Part shown: positions 1-11,595 of the stretch, in pieces
Numbering within the stretch: position 1 is the stretch's first letter
Layout of the letters: each line of letters opens with the position of its first letter
The notes under the pieces: generated by a model
Database searches by the model: none
The model's input: only the letters and a program-made list of their open reading frames with translations
Told to the model about the DNA's origin: nothing
Program-made: the position numbers and the translations under genes
DNA from: Brachycybe producta
Taxonomy: Eukaryota; Arthropoda; Diplopoda; Playtdesmida; Andrognathidae
Assembly (NCBI GenBank): GCA_036925085.1
Contig: JAUPFP010000011.1
Span: 2,631,797 to 2,695,796, forward strand
Length of the DNA: 64,000 nt
Direction of reading: 5' to 3'

Positions 1-348
1 TAGGGCAAGAGGGCTAACGAACCCCCTTCGCAAGTGAATGGGGGGAGGGGGGTTAGGAAAAAACTCAAACTACACAAGTTAACATTTTATAATAGTAGAT
101 TAGTGTGCATTTACAAGTAAAACTTAGGAAATTATTGCCAATCGGTGCATTACGTGCGTAGTTTTTTCGTCCGAATTTTTTTTCTTCTTTTCGTGTTCGG
201 ATTATCCGAAATTTCAGCTTTCCCGGGTTTCCGCCTTACCGAGGTTCTTCTGTATATATTTAAATACACAACATTTTAAGATAAAATGAATGTTGGAATG
301 CAAATATTTTTGTCGTATCTTAAATAAATACAGACTATTTGTAAAGAA

Positions 349-715
349 CAGTGGCGTAGCTAGGCATCCGCAAGACCCGCAACTGCGGGGGGGGGGGGGG
401 GCGCGCAGGAGGTTTGGGGGCGCAAAAAACGAAATGAAAGTTATGTATTTTCAAAAATAATTGAATAACTTAAGCAAGTGATTCGGAATCACTCGCTTAA
501 TTTATTCAGTTAATTTCAAAAATAAATCGACTTTCATTTAATATTTACTTTTAAAAACTACATAGTTGCACCAGTAAATCTTCACAGAGATCAATGGGCA
601 ACGGAGGAACAACGGTAGGAATAGTGGGAAGGTTAGGTTTAGTTAAATTAAGCTCGTTACAGGGTGGTTGGGGGCGCAGCCTCCAGTTTTAAAGAATTAT
701 TCTTATTAAATCAAA
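349..715 (+). mobile_element. hAT-type element, terminus and internal part
   Basis: It starts CAGTGGCGTAGCTAGG, a typical hAT terminus, followed by a poly-G run. The next 260 bases are repeated in inverse orientation at about 8940-9155, and the section after that (GGAAGGTTAGGTTTAG) at 8576-8690. The far terminus was not found, so it looks truncated. Confidence 0.6.
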
Positions 716-801
716 TTAGGGTCTTCAAAACATAGAAGAAATTAAAATAGAAATAACAAGCTGCTTACAAGACAATGTTAAAGAACAAATTAAAAATACA
801 A

Positions 802-982
802 CAAATAAATAGAAATAGTTTCAAGTGTTTCAGCTTGAAAATAAACGTTTTTAACATTTTCAACATTTAAAAAAATAACGAATTTGACGTTATTTTTTTT
901 TTTTTTTTTTGAAATGTTAATAAATTAAATTAAAAACGTTTATTTTCAAGCTCAAACACTTGAAGCTATTTCTATTTATTTG
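802..982. mobile_element. Small palindromic MITE
   Basis: CAAATAAATAGAAATAG at 802 is the inverse of CTATTTCTATTTATTTG at the right end. The arms are about 55 bases and flank a T-rich loop. There is no coding content. Confidence 0.6.
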
Positions 983-1052
983 TAGTAGGCCTATATTTAA
1001 GTTATAGTTAAGTTTCCCGACTCGTCTTAAAACGGTTTTTGTTGTCAAAATA

Positions 1053-1255
1053 CAGGCAATTAAAAAACGGGATGAACAGAAGTTGGCTCTGCCCTTTTTA
1101 TAACGAACGGCAACTTCTAATTGGTTTGTTGTGTGGTTCGACGTTGAAAAGGGCGGAGCATGTGACGTCAGACTACATAACCAACCAATTAGAAGTTGCG
1201 TTCGTCATAAAAAGGGCGGAGCCAACTTCAGTTCATCCCGTTTTCTAATTGCCTG
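1053..1255. mobile_element. MITE family A, copy 1 (CAGGCAATT...AATTGCCTG)
   Basis: This is a palindromic 203-bp element with ends CAGGCAATTA and TAATTGCCTG and internal CCGCCCTTTT blocks and TGACGTCAGACTACATAACC. Six copies in this window share the full structure. The open frames across it are palindrome shadows. Flanks GTCAAAAT and GTCAATAT look like an imperfect 8-bp duplication. Confidence 0.8.
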
Positions 1256-1520
1256 AGTCAATATTGCTGCCTTCACACAATTTATTATTTCTTGAGCCAA
1301 TTCGCCACAATGTAGCACCATGGTTGACGTAGTTTAATTCACAGGAAGCACACCACTGACAATATGGAATGTTGTCAGTGCATTCCACTGGTATGACCTT
1401 GATAAACATTGACAATGGGACAGCGTTCGCCTAAAAAAACGGAAACATTTTCTGGCGACATCATGCTTCGTGTGAAGCGTTTCTCAGACTACATGTAATG
1501 TGTCTGTATTAGTGATAGGC

Positions 1521-2530
1521 AATTTCATGAAATTTATTTTGGTGAAATATTTCATGAAATTTATTTTGGTGAAATATTTCATGAAATTTATTTTGTCGAA
1601 ATATTTCTTGAAATTTATTTTGTCGAAATATTTCTTGAAATTTATTTTGTCGAAATATTTCTTGAAATTTATTTTGTCGAAATATTTCTTGAAATTTATT
1701 TTGTCGAAATATTTCTTGAAATTTATTTTGTCGAAATATTTCTAGAAATTTATTTTGTCGAAATATTTCTAGAAATTTATTTTGGTGAAATATTTCATGA
1801 AATTTATTTTGGTGAAATATTTCATGAAATTTATTTTGTCGAAATATTTCATGAAATTTATTTTGGTGAAATATTTCATGAAATTTATTTTGTCGAAATA
1901 TTTCTTGAAATTTATTTTGTCGAAATATTTCATGAAATTTATTTTGTCGAAATATTTCATGAAATTTATTTTGTCGAAATATTTCATGAAATTTATTTTG
2001 TCGAAATATTTCATGAAATTTATTTTGTCGAAATATTTCATGAAATTTATTTTGTCGAAATATTTCATGAAATTTATTTTGTCGAAATATTTCATGAAAC
2101 TTATTTTGTCGAAATATTTCATGAAATTCATTTTGTCGAAATATTTCTTGAAATTTATTTTGTCGAAATATTTCATGAAATTTATTTTGTCGAAATATTT
2201 CATGAAATTTTTGTCGAAATATTTCATGAAATTTATTTTGTCGAAATATTTCATGAAATTTATTTTGTCGAAATATTTCATGAAATTTATTTTGTCGAAA
2301 TATTTCATGAAATTTATTTTGTCGAAATATTTCATGAAATTTATTTTGTCGAAATATTTCATGAAATTTATTTTGTCGAAATAGTTCTTGAAAATTATTT
2401 TGTCGAAATATTTCATGAAATTTATTTTGCCGAAATATTTCATGAAATTTATTTTGTCGAAATATTTCATGAAACGTTGTGAAATATTTCATAAAATGTT
2501 GTGAAATATTTCATGAAATGTTGTGAAATA
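1521..2530. repeat. 27-bp minisatellite, about 36 copies
   Basis: The unit is 27 bp and includes GAAATATTTCATGAAATTT, which is itself nearly palindromic; the rest is ATTTTGTC with variants GGTG for GTCG and CTTG for CATG. Copies are nearly identical, and one copy lacks 3 bases near 2212. Because 27 is a multiple of three and the unit lacks stops in several frames, long open frames run on both strands (for example 1509-2492 minus). They have no other coding support. The right edge decays into units with AAACGTTGTG. Confidence 0.95.
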
Positions 2531-3010
2531 TATAAAAAAATTGTAAAATTAATTGAAATTCATGAAATAAAACAACATAATTGCATCAGTTTACATTATT
2601 AACTTTATATTCTATATTATTATTTCTCACATAATGTGACTAATGATTGTAGGATAACTAGACATCGTGTTTGAACATTAAAGACAACAAATGATTTAAG
2701 AAAATAAAACAGATTCCAAAAACTTTCAACAAAAAAATTGACACAAATGGTAAAATTAAACATGTTTAAAACACTCCTAGGAATCAATTATAATCCCCAT
2801 TTTTTTCGTTTATAGTTCCAGTACTTGGAAACAGGTTTTTTAAAAATAAATTTCACATTTTTTAAAATAAATATTTCAAACTCATGTCATGTGAAATATT
2901 TCACACACACACACACCCTGTATATTTCACGTGAAATATCACGTACATAGTCAGCAACAGAGTCTGCAACATGCCCTTGAAAACAAAAAGTTGTCAAGCC
3001 CTTGTTTGCA

Positions 3011-3201
3011 CAGGCAATTAGAAATCGGGACAAACAGAAGTTGGCTCTGCCCTTTTCATGACGAACGCAACTTTTAATTGGTTGGTTATGTAGTCTGACG
3101 TCACATGCTCCGCCCTTTTCAACGTCGAACCACACAACAAACCAATTAGAAGTTGCCGGTCGTCATAAAAAGGGCGGTTTATCCCGTTTTCTAATTGCCT
3201 G
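3011..3201. mobile_element. MITE family A, copy 2
   Basis: It has the same palindromic structure as the 1053 copy. It is flanked by a perfect 9-bp direct repeat CTTGTTTGC when ends are taken as ACAGGC and GCCTGT. Confidence 0.8.
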
Positions 3202-3413
3202 TCTTGTTTGCATGCATACTCATGATTCATGAATCTAAGTGGAAACAATGTTTAAGAAAACAGGACGACTCAAGCACATGCATGCAAGCTACTAATAACA
3301 CCATCATCATTCATGAAGTTAAATCTGATAAATATGTTTTTTTATCAACTTCATCTAAAAAAAATGTAATTCTAAATAATATCTCATCCAGGGTGCTTTT
3401 TTGTATATTCTTT

Positions 3414-3650
3414 AAGCCTCGTTTTCACGATAATAAATTTTATCGATAGTTGCTGTCATGAGAGCAACTATGGCGAGAACTATCATCGTGGAGACCACAT
3501 GATAGTCACTATCACACTTAGCGCAATAGCACTATCACACCATCTCGATTGACTAGATATAGTTGATTATAGTACTGTCGCAATAGTAATAATTGTTGAG
3601 TTGACCGCTTCTTGTAGGGAAATATCCACTTTGTAGGGAAATTTGGCTTC

Positions 3651-3748
<98 letters not shown>

Positions 3749-4781
3749 CAACACTGTTGTTGACTCAATGATATCTGTGAAGTAGACGTCACACTGTCAT
3801 GTGACAGAACTATCACGTTAAGCCTCGTTTTTAAGCCCCGTTTTCACGATCGTTGCTGTCATGAGAGCAACTATCGCGAGAACTATCATCGTGAAATATA
3901 CATGACAGTCACTGTCGCGATAGCACTATCACACTATCTCGTTTGACTAGATAGTTGATAGTATTGTCGTAATAGTAATAGTTGTTGTGTTACTGCTTCG
4001 CTTATAGGGAAATTTGGCTTCTAGAGGGAGAGAGAGGCAACACTGTTGTTGACTCAATGATATCTGTGAAGTTAGACGTCACACTGTCATGAGACAACTG
4101 TCATGTGACAGAACTATCACGTTAACTTCAAGACATGTAGACAGTTGCTATTGTGAGAGTGAACTATCACAACTTTCATGACAGCTACTCTCATGAAAGA
4201 ACTATCGCCATGAAAACGAGGCTTAACGTGATAGTTCTAGCTGCCATGGCAGTGTCACGTCTAAAGCCTCGTTTTCACGGCGATAGTTTTCATGAGAGTA
4301 GCTGTCATGAAAGTTGTGATAGTTCACTCTCACGATAGCAACTGTCTACACGTCTTGAAGTAACGTGATAGTTCTGTCACATGACAGTGTGACGTCTACT
4401 TCACAGGATATCATTGAGTCAACAACAGTGTTGCCTCTCCCTCCCTCCAGAAGCCACATTTCCCTATAAAGTGGATATTTCCCTATAAAGCGGTCACACA
4501 ACAACTATTACTATTGCGACAGTACTATCAACTTATCTAGTCAAACGAGATAGTTGTGATAGTGATATCGCGACAGTGCGATAGTGACTATCATGTGGTC
4601 TGCACGATGATAGTTCTCGCGATATACTTGCTGTCATGACAGCAACTATCGTGAAAACTATTATCGTGAAAACGAGGCTTCACTTCAAGACATGTAGACA
4701 GTTGCTATCGTGAGAGCGAACTATTGCAACTTTCATGACAGCTACTCTCACGAAAGAACTATCGTCGTGAAAACGAGGCAT
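3414..4781. mobile_element. Cluster of MITE family D (AAGCCTCGTTTTCACG) copies
   Basis: At least three copies are packed here: 3414-3830 (right end cut), 3833-4224 and 4264-4781 (inverted). Each is about 400-500 bp, with ends AAGCCTCGTTTTCACG and CGTGAAAACGAGGCTT and many internal TATC/GATA inverted segments. They also share GGCAACACTGTTGTTGACTC. The first copy contains a 94-base GA run. Confidence 0.8.
3653..3748. repeat. (GA)n microsatellite inside a family D MITE
   Basis: About 47 perfect GA repeats sit at the place where other family D copies have only 8-14 bases of GGGAGAGAGA. The Leu-Ser open frames on the other strand are artefacts of it. Confidence 0.95.
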
Positions 4782-5474
4782 TAGTGATAATGTCGCTTTA
4801 AAATAACACGGCAAAGACAACAGATACATCAAAGCCACAAGCTTCTAAAAAAAACCGTCTTTCAAGCCAATAAATCACAAATCTAGAAGCATATTTTTTT
4901 TTGTATGAAACTCAAAACATGATCCATTTGTCTAGAAAGAATGATTAAAATTAACACGAGTCCTATACATAAAAAAACGTAGGATGGATCAATGGAACAC
5001 GAAAGAATTTAATTAAAAATGTGCAGTGACTTTTTCTTCTTCTTCTTCTTCTCTATAATAAAGAATTATAATAATGCAATTAATAACAGTTGGGTTTTTG
5101 CATATTTACGATATTAGATTATTGCCTTGAGAAAGACAATTTTTTTTTGTATCATACATATGTACAATGACAAAAAAAATCCACTTTAATTAAACAGATG
5201 GAAGATTTATGAAAGGAACGATCCCCAAAACTAACAAGATGAAAAAAAAAGAAACTTTCTTGAATAATTAGACTTTTTGGGATGAAGTTGTTATTGTTGT
5301 TGTTGTTGTACTCAATTTATCTAATGGTGAATCTTTTTTTTTGTAAGTTCAAACAGTAGCCCTACTAAAAAAATATCAAAATTCTGCTTATTTTGCATTT
5401 AAAAACAACAATAAGAAGAAAGTAAAAAAGTATTTTAGAAACTAGACTAGTAAAGGCTAGCTCATACCATTAAA

Positions 5475-5770
5475 GGCGCATTCACACAGGCTGATTTAAA
5501 AGCTGCTGGCTATTAGCAGCAACTTCTAATTGGCTGGTTATGAAGTCTGACGTCACAGACTACATAACCAGCCAATAAGAAGTTACCAGTCGTCATAACA
5601 AGGGCGGAGCCAACTGAAGTTTTCACCTGATTGTAACATCCTGTGGTATTAGCAGCGCAAGTCATCCAATCACGGTCTTGCAAAAAACACAAAATCTAAC
5701 AACCAACCAACCAACCCAAGCAGTGGAGTTTCAACTACCCACTAGTGCCACTACCAGCGACAAAGGGGTC
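5475..5770. mobile_element. Repeat P, partial copy
   Basis: The element starts with GGCGCATTCACAC and shares the block GTGGAGTTTCAACTACCC plus CACTAGTGCCACTACC with 41306-41520 in inverse orientation. The middle includes a family A-like GGCGGAGCC palindrome. Confidence 0.6.
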
Positions 5771-5779
5771 ACACTATTT

Positions 5780-6120
5780 AGTGGCAAATGTTGTCACAGC
5801 ACATTTCCATAATTCCTTAATCAAATACATGTATTCCCTATTCATATTCAACTCAATACAACTTTCACATCAACTCGAGAGCCACGTCGTGGCAGGTGGG
5901 ATAAAATGCCAAAATTAAATCCATAGTCTTTGAAATGAACAGGAGTCGTGATAAAGTAATAGGAAATACATGTATTTGAATAGTGAATTCAAAGTAACGT
6001 GAGGTGACAACACAGGCAAAAGGCATAAATATCGATATATCGATATTTTTCGAGTAGAGTAGTATACTTTTTATTTAGTTAGTTCCGATTCATGTTGTTT
6101 GGTGGCGCATCTATCTGAAA
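5780..6120. repeat. Dispersed repeat L, copy 1
   Basis: TTGTCACAGCAC near 5790 faces GTGAGGTGACAAC near 6000 as an inverted pair. The interior and right flank (GGTGGCGCATCTATCTG) recur at 52184-52630. The region contains no exon of FDXR. Confidence 0.6.
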
Positions 6121-6303
6121 TTGCAAGTTTCTACCAAATACTGATTCATTTTGAATTTTTCTTTAATTAAGAAGGTATTTTTTTAAAAAAATAAACATCA
6201 TTTTTCCAATCAGTAATGGTAATGGTCTCTTTAAATCATTCTGTTTTAATGAAATCACTGTTTTTTCTACTTTGTAAAGTTCATTAATGTAGAATGTTCT
6301 TAC

Positions 6304-9300
6304 CTTTATCCCGAAGTTGCTTTAATATCCCCGTTGCTCCCTCTTTCATTTGTCCGACATCTAACTTGCCAGAACGAATGTCTTCGGCGATCATTCGGCT
6401 CAAATCGAAGCTATTGTCCACAGTTGTAAGAATAACACCAACGGGACCAGTTGCAGCCCATCCGCAACAATATAAACCTGCATGAATAGTAACAATAATA
6501 AAACCTTAACAGATTACAAAAAATTTAAAATATGAGAAGTTCTATTACCTGAACGTCCAGTTACAGAGCCGTTTTTATTAGTAACAACCCCAGATGTCGA
6601 ATCGAACGGCACAAAATCGTCAATCGGATGACTTCGATAACCAATACTCCTTAAGACCTACATGCAACACCAGTTGAGTTTTTTTAATATATTTGGTTTT
6701 TAATGTTTCTAACAGATCATTCCTACAAGACCACAATCCATCGTTTCTGTAATATCCGTCGGCACAACTCGAGGATTATCTAACGAACCCTAAAAATGAT
6801 ACCGAATACGAATGGGTTAGAATACAGAAAGAATACTCGGCAAACAGACTATAGAATAACTGTGAGACAGTGATGTCAAATGCCTCGTGTTGCAAGATAT
6901 ACGTTACAACACAATCATTTCAAAAAAGGTTTTTCTTGATTTTAAAGTAATACTTCACAAAATCAATTTCCTCGCGGAACAATCAGAACATGGGCTGCCC
7001 CACTGCCCCAGCCATAGTTGTTACCAGTTGCGGAATTTTGCAGTGGCAATGCGTAATGCTTTTCTCCAAAATCCCTCGGTCTAGTTCCCAGAACTAACTC
7101 TTAAGTTCGGGCCACCCAAGAACAAAGGAGATCTGTGCATCAAGGGGTGCCACACATCCAGTAGGAATTCTTTTATACAGGGTGTCACACATGTCACTCT
7201 GATGTTTGCAAACACATCAAGACCTACATTGTTTTCCATTCTGGGTGGAAAACTAAAACAGCAAATTTTGTTTGCTGTTTGGAAACTTGTTTGCAAACGA
7301 AATTTGATGTTTTCATTTTTAAACCCAGAATACAAAAGAACAAAGTTTCCTGTTGTGTTTAATTGCATATCAAGATAACTTTGTCATCCTAGTCGTTATT
7401 TCTACTCAGATACATGAGCCTGTAAATATTTTCATGAAAATATACTTGAGCCCCGAAAACACATGTAAATGATTTTTGCATTTCCACTGACACATGTTAC
7501 AGCCATAAACAAAGGAATATTTTAAGGGGAAGGAAGTTTTTTTTTCTCTTATCTACAAGTCTCATTCCGCACAGCGCTTGCGCATGCAACATGATGAGCC
7601 CATAAACATTTTAATCGTCCGGGAAAAGATTTCTTTTTATCAAGGTCATATTGCAGACTCGTGTGTCTCAGTGGAAACGTACAATAATCATTTTATCACA
7701 CTTGTGTGTCAATAATGCTGTTATTATTACATTTCTTTATTACTCAATATTCACAATTATCTCAAAATGGACACTTTTTGGCTTGTGTCACTAATCTCGC
7801 AAATGAAATTTGAATAACTAACGAACTTATTCGCCTTATACCTTGTATACACATGAGTTAAATGAATTCAAATTAAATGTGTTTAGGTGAATTATACGGA
7901 ATCCAGTTAAGGACATGAACAACAAATAAAAATTGACTTTATTATTAATGTTTTAAATTGAAATACTAAATCAATATGTTGTCAATAGTTTATACAGGTA
8001 TATTATATTTAAGTATTAATTAAATATTTTCAGATTATTAACTGAATAAAATGATTTCGACATATTGTTTGTTTGCCCTTCACAGGGCTCTGTAGAACAC
8101 GTTTATTATTTAAATGCATTTAAATTATCACGTGTGTATTCGGTATTTGATTGAATTCGATTCAACTCAGTACACCTGCAATGACCTTAAAAGCCATGTG
8201 GCATGGGGGGGATTGCTCCGGATCACAAATGATTGTCATTCAGGTAAAACAAGACATCATTGTTAAATTGAAACTGTCATCCTAACAAAGAACTATCAAC
8301 AGGAAGAGAATTCCACAGTCTAATAACATTTGGGGAAAAAAGACCAAAAATATGCATCAGTTCTAGCCATCAATTCTTTTAAAGTCTTTGAATGCCCGTG
8401 TCTTCCTTACGAGGATGTGTATTGCAATCCCAAAAAAAAAATTATTGTGCGAATGATATCCAATAGTGCATATTTTGTGGGCATATTTTAGGATTTATGA
8501 CAGCATATTTGCATGCATATTTCTTTGATTTTTAGGGCATGAAACCGTTGACCCTATTGATGACTGACAGAACAGTCGGAACAACAGTAGGAACAGTCGG
8601 AAGGTTAGGTTTAGTAAAATGAACCTTGTCACAGGGGGTCTGGGGGGCGGAACCCCCCATTTTTTAAAGAGTTATTAAATCAAATTTGTACATTATTCAG
8701 ACCATTCCTCTTATTGAACAAATTGGGGAACAGTCGGAACAATTGACTAATTTGAACTCATAATTCTTAAAAAAAATTGGGGTCTGCGCCCCCAGACACC
8801 CGTTGCAGGGTGTCTGGGGGCGCAGTCCCTTCCGACAGTTCCTACAATTTTTCCGACTGGTAGTACTGTTGTTCCGACCATTCTGCCATTCATCAAAATA
8901 GCACATGCTTAAGGTGTCATTAGATGGCGATGCGTGAATTCATATGTGGTGTCCCTGTCGCCGTGCCCATTGATCTCTATGAAGATATACTGGAGCAACT
9001 ATGTAGTTTTTAAAAGTAAATATTAAATGAAAGTCTATTTATTCAATTTTTTTTTTTTTTTAAAAATACATCGACGTTCATTTCGTTTTTTGCGCCCCCA
9101 AACCTATTGCGCCCCTCCCCCCAACCGCAGTTGCGGGTCCCTAGCTACACCCCTGACGTAGACTAACGATTATGAGAAAAATGTTAGACAGATGAAACAT
9201 GCACGATGGTACTTATTCCGTAGTGTGTACACATGACAAATTTAAAATAAACAGATTTTTTAAGGCAAAAAAAAAGAACCTAGAGGCACCTCAAGAAATA

Positions 9301-11557
9301 ATTAGTCTTGCATGCAGAATGTCAATTTTTTTTAAATGAAGTACTTATTTTCTCAACCTCAAAAGAAGCACCTCTGAATGTAGGCGACAAAATATAAAAC
9401 ATTGTACCGAGTAAATTAAATTATTAAATTTCACATCATGACATTGACAATTACCAAATTACTACCACTGTTGCAATGGTACAATCAACTATATAGTCAA
9501 ACGAGGTACACTGACGCCCGCAGGATAGTTTCATAGGGGGGGGCGATTCTCAGCACCACTGCATGGGTATAAGGCGCCCTTGTGCAAACTCTCATAAAGG
9601 CGCCCTTGACAAGAAAAAGAGAGAATTCTGGGGCCAGTTGAGTGCTCCTGAAACATTTTAGAGCTTTTCAAGCATTTAAATATTTTTCGACTTTTGGCCG
9701 TTTTTTGAAAAAAAAAGCCAAACACTACAGTCTTGGCTTTTGACTCATTTTTTCGAATTTTAAAAATTCTTTAATCACTGTGCCTTTTCAAGCTATATGG
9801 GACTTCTGGACCATTTGAGCGTCCCTGAGGCCTTTTAGAGTTTTAGAGCATTGAGATATTTTTCGACTTTTGGCCGTTTTTTGAAAAAAAAGCCAAGCAC
9901 TATATAGACTTTTTCTTTTGATCCATTTTTTTGAACTTTAAAAATTCTTGAATACTTGTACTTTTCCAAGCTTTTTGGGACAACATTAAAAACTAGTGGG
10001 GTAACCCGTCATCAATGATGGGAGCAAATGTGCCCAGCATTAGAATTTCTTTTCCTCCGCCCTTTAATGGCAGCAGACCAAGTAACAAACCAATTACGTA
10101 GAAATTGATGAATTTCATAAAAGGGCTGAGCAAAAGAAATTCTAATGCTGGGCACAATTGCCCGTGATAAATTCTAGTTTAATTTTGCTACTATTATCCA
10201 CTCCCCTTTTTATATTTGAAAGAGAAAATGAGTTTTTCATTTTCTCTGGTGTGCGCATGCGCGTCGTTTTTTTTTCCTTTTTTTACTCCTTTTATTTCAA
10301 TTTCAGTCACCCCCTCCCACTTTTCCTCCCTCCACGTTTCTCTCCCCCCCCCCCTTCTACACTTTCCAATGAGTAAACAATTTAAGCTATTATGGATACA
10401 GTTAAACAAATTTTGATGTAATTATATTACTTTTTACGCGATGTTCTCACTTTGTTTGGCCCACCCTGTATATTTATGACTATTTCGAATTTCTTGTTTT
10501 TTATTATTATTTTTTGGCCTTTATAAAAAAAAAGATCTTATCTTATATTTTACAGCCACAAAATAAATTTGTTCAGTTCGTTCAAAAAAAAATATAATTT
10601 ACAAATTGTGAACAATGTGGAATGAATGACGGTTTCCCAGTAATTGAAAAGTTACTTTTCATTTTTATGGAAACGTCAAAAAAAAAGATAAACTTTCCCC
10701 CCCCCCCCCAAAAAAAATACAATTCAATAGTAGTTTAAAACACGAGTGAGAGTGACGAGTGTGATCTAGCTGTATGTAGTCGAATCCATTAAAAAAAATC
10801 ACGAACTGAAAGTAAAAAAAATTTCTAGACAAATAAAAAAAAAATATATCTACGCCGAGAAGCGCCTTGCAGACATGTCATCGATAAGACGAAGGAAAGA
10901 AATTAACGCGATCGAGAGCACACTTGTGCGAAAACATGAAAAGAATTCTCAATATCATGTTAAGCCCCGTTTTCACGATAGTTGCTGTCATGACAGCAGC
11001 AACTATCGCGAAAACTATCATCGTGAAAACCACATGATAAGTCACTATCACACTATCTCGTTTGACTATAGATAGTTGATAGTACTGTCACGATAGTAAT
11101 AATTGTTATGTGACAGCTTCTAGGGAAATATCCACTTTGTAGGGAAAATTTGGCTTTTGGAGGGAGAGAGAGAGAGGCAACACTGTTCCTGACTCAATGA
11201 TATCCTGTGAAGTAGACGTCACAATGTCATGACAGAACTATCACGTTAACTTCACGTGAACTATCGCAACTTTCATGACAGCTACTCTCACGATAGAACT
11301 ATCACCGTGAAAACGAGGCTTTAAACCCCGTATTCACGATGGTAGTTGTCAAGATATAGTTGCTGTCATGATAGTAACTATCGCGAGAACTATCATCGTG
11401 AAGACCACATGATAGTCACTATCACACGGTTGCAATAGCACTATCACACAATCTCGTTTGACTAGATAGTTGATAGTACTGTCGCAATAGTAATAGTTGT
11501 TGAATGACCGCTTCTAGGGAAATATCCACTTTGTAGGGAAAATTTGGCTTTTGGAGG

Positions 11558-11595
<38 letters not shown>

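Noticed and set aside
170..260. Possible FDXR terminal exon (KPGKAEI on the minus strand)
   Set aside because: The acceptor phase needed does not match the phase 1 exit of exon 11, and the residues do not align with the family.
1509..2492. Long open frames of 327, 233 and 200 codons
   Set aside because: They are shadows of a 27-bp tandem repeat, open on both strands, with no family resemblance and no unique sequence.
1521..2530. Possible CRISPR array
   Set aside because: Units abut directly with no spacers, the genome is eukaryotic, and no cas gene is present.
3518..3816. Leu-Ser repeat proteins on the minus strand
   Set aside because: They come from a GA microsatellite inside a MITE.
6160..6240. 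Possible last FDXR exon (TDWKND on the minus strand)
   Set aside because: The right flank recurs near 52760 as part of a dispersed repeat, the peptide lacks the GKPREK-type ending, and the phase does not fit well.
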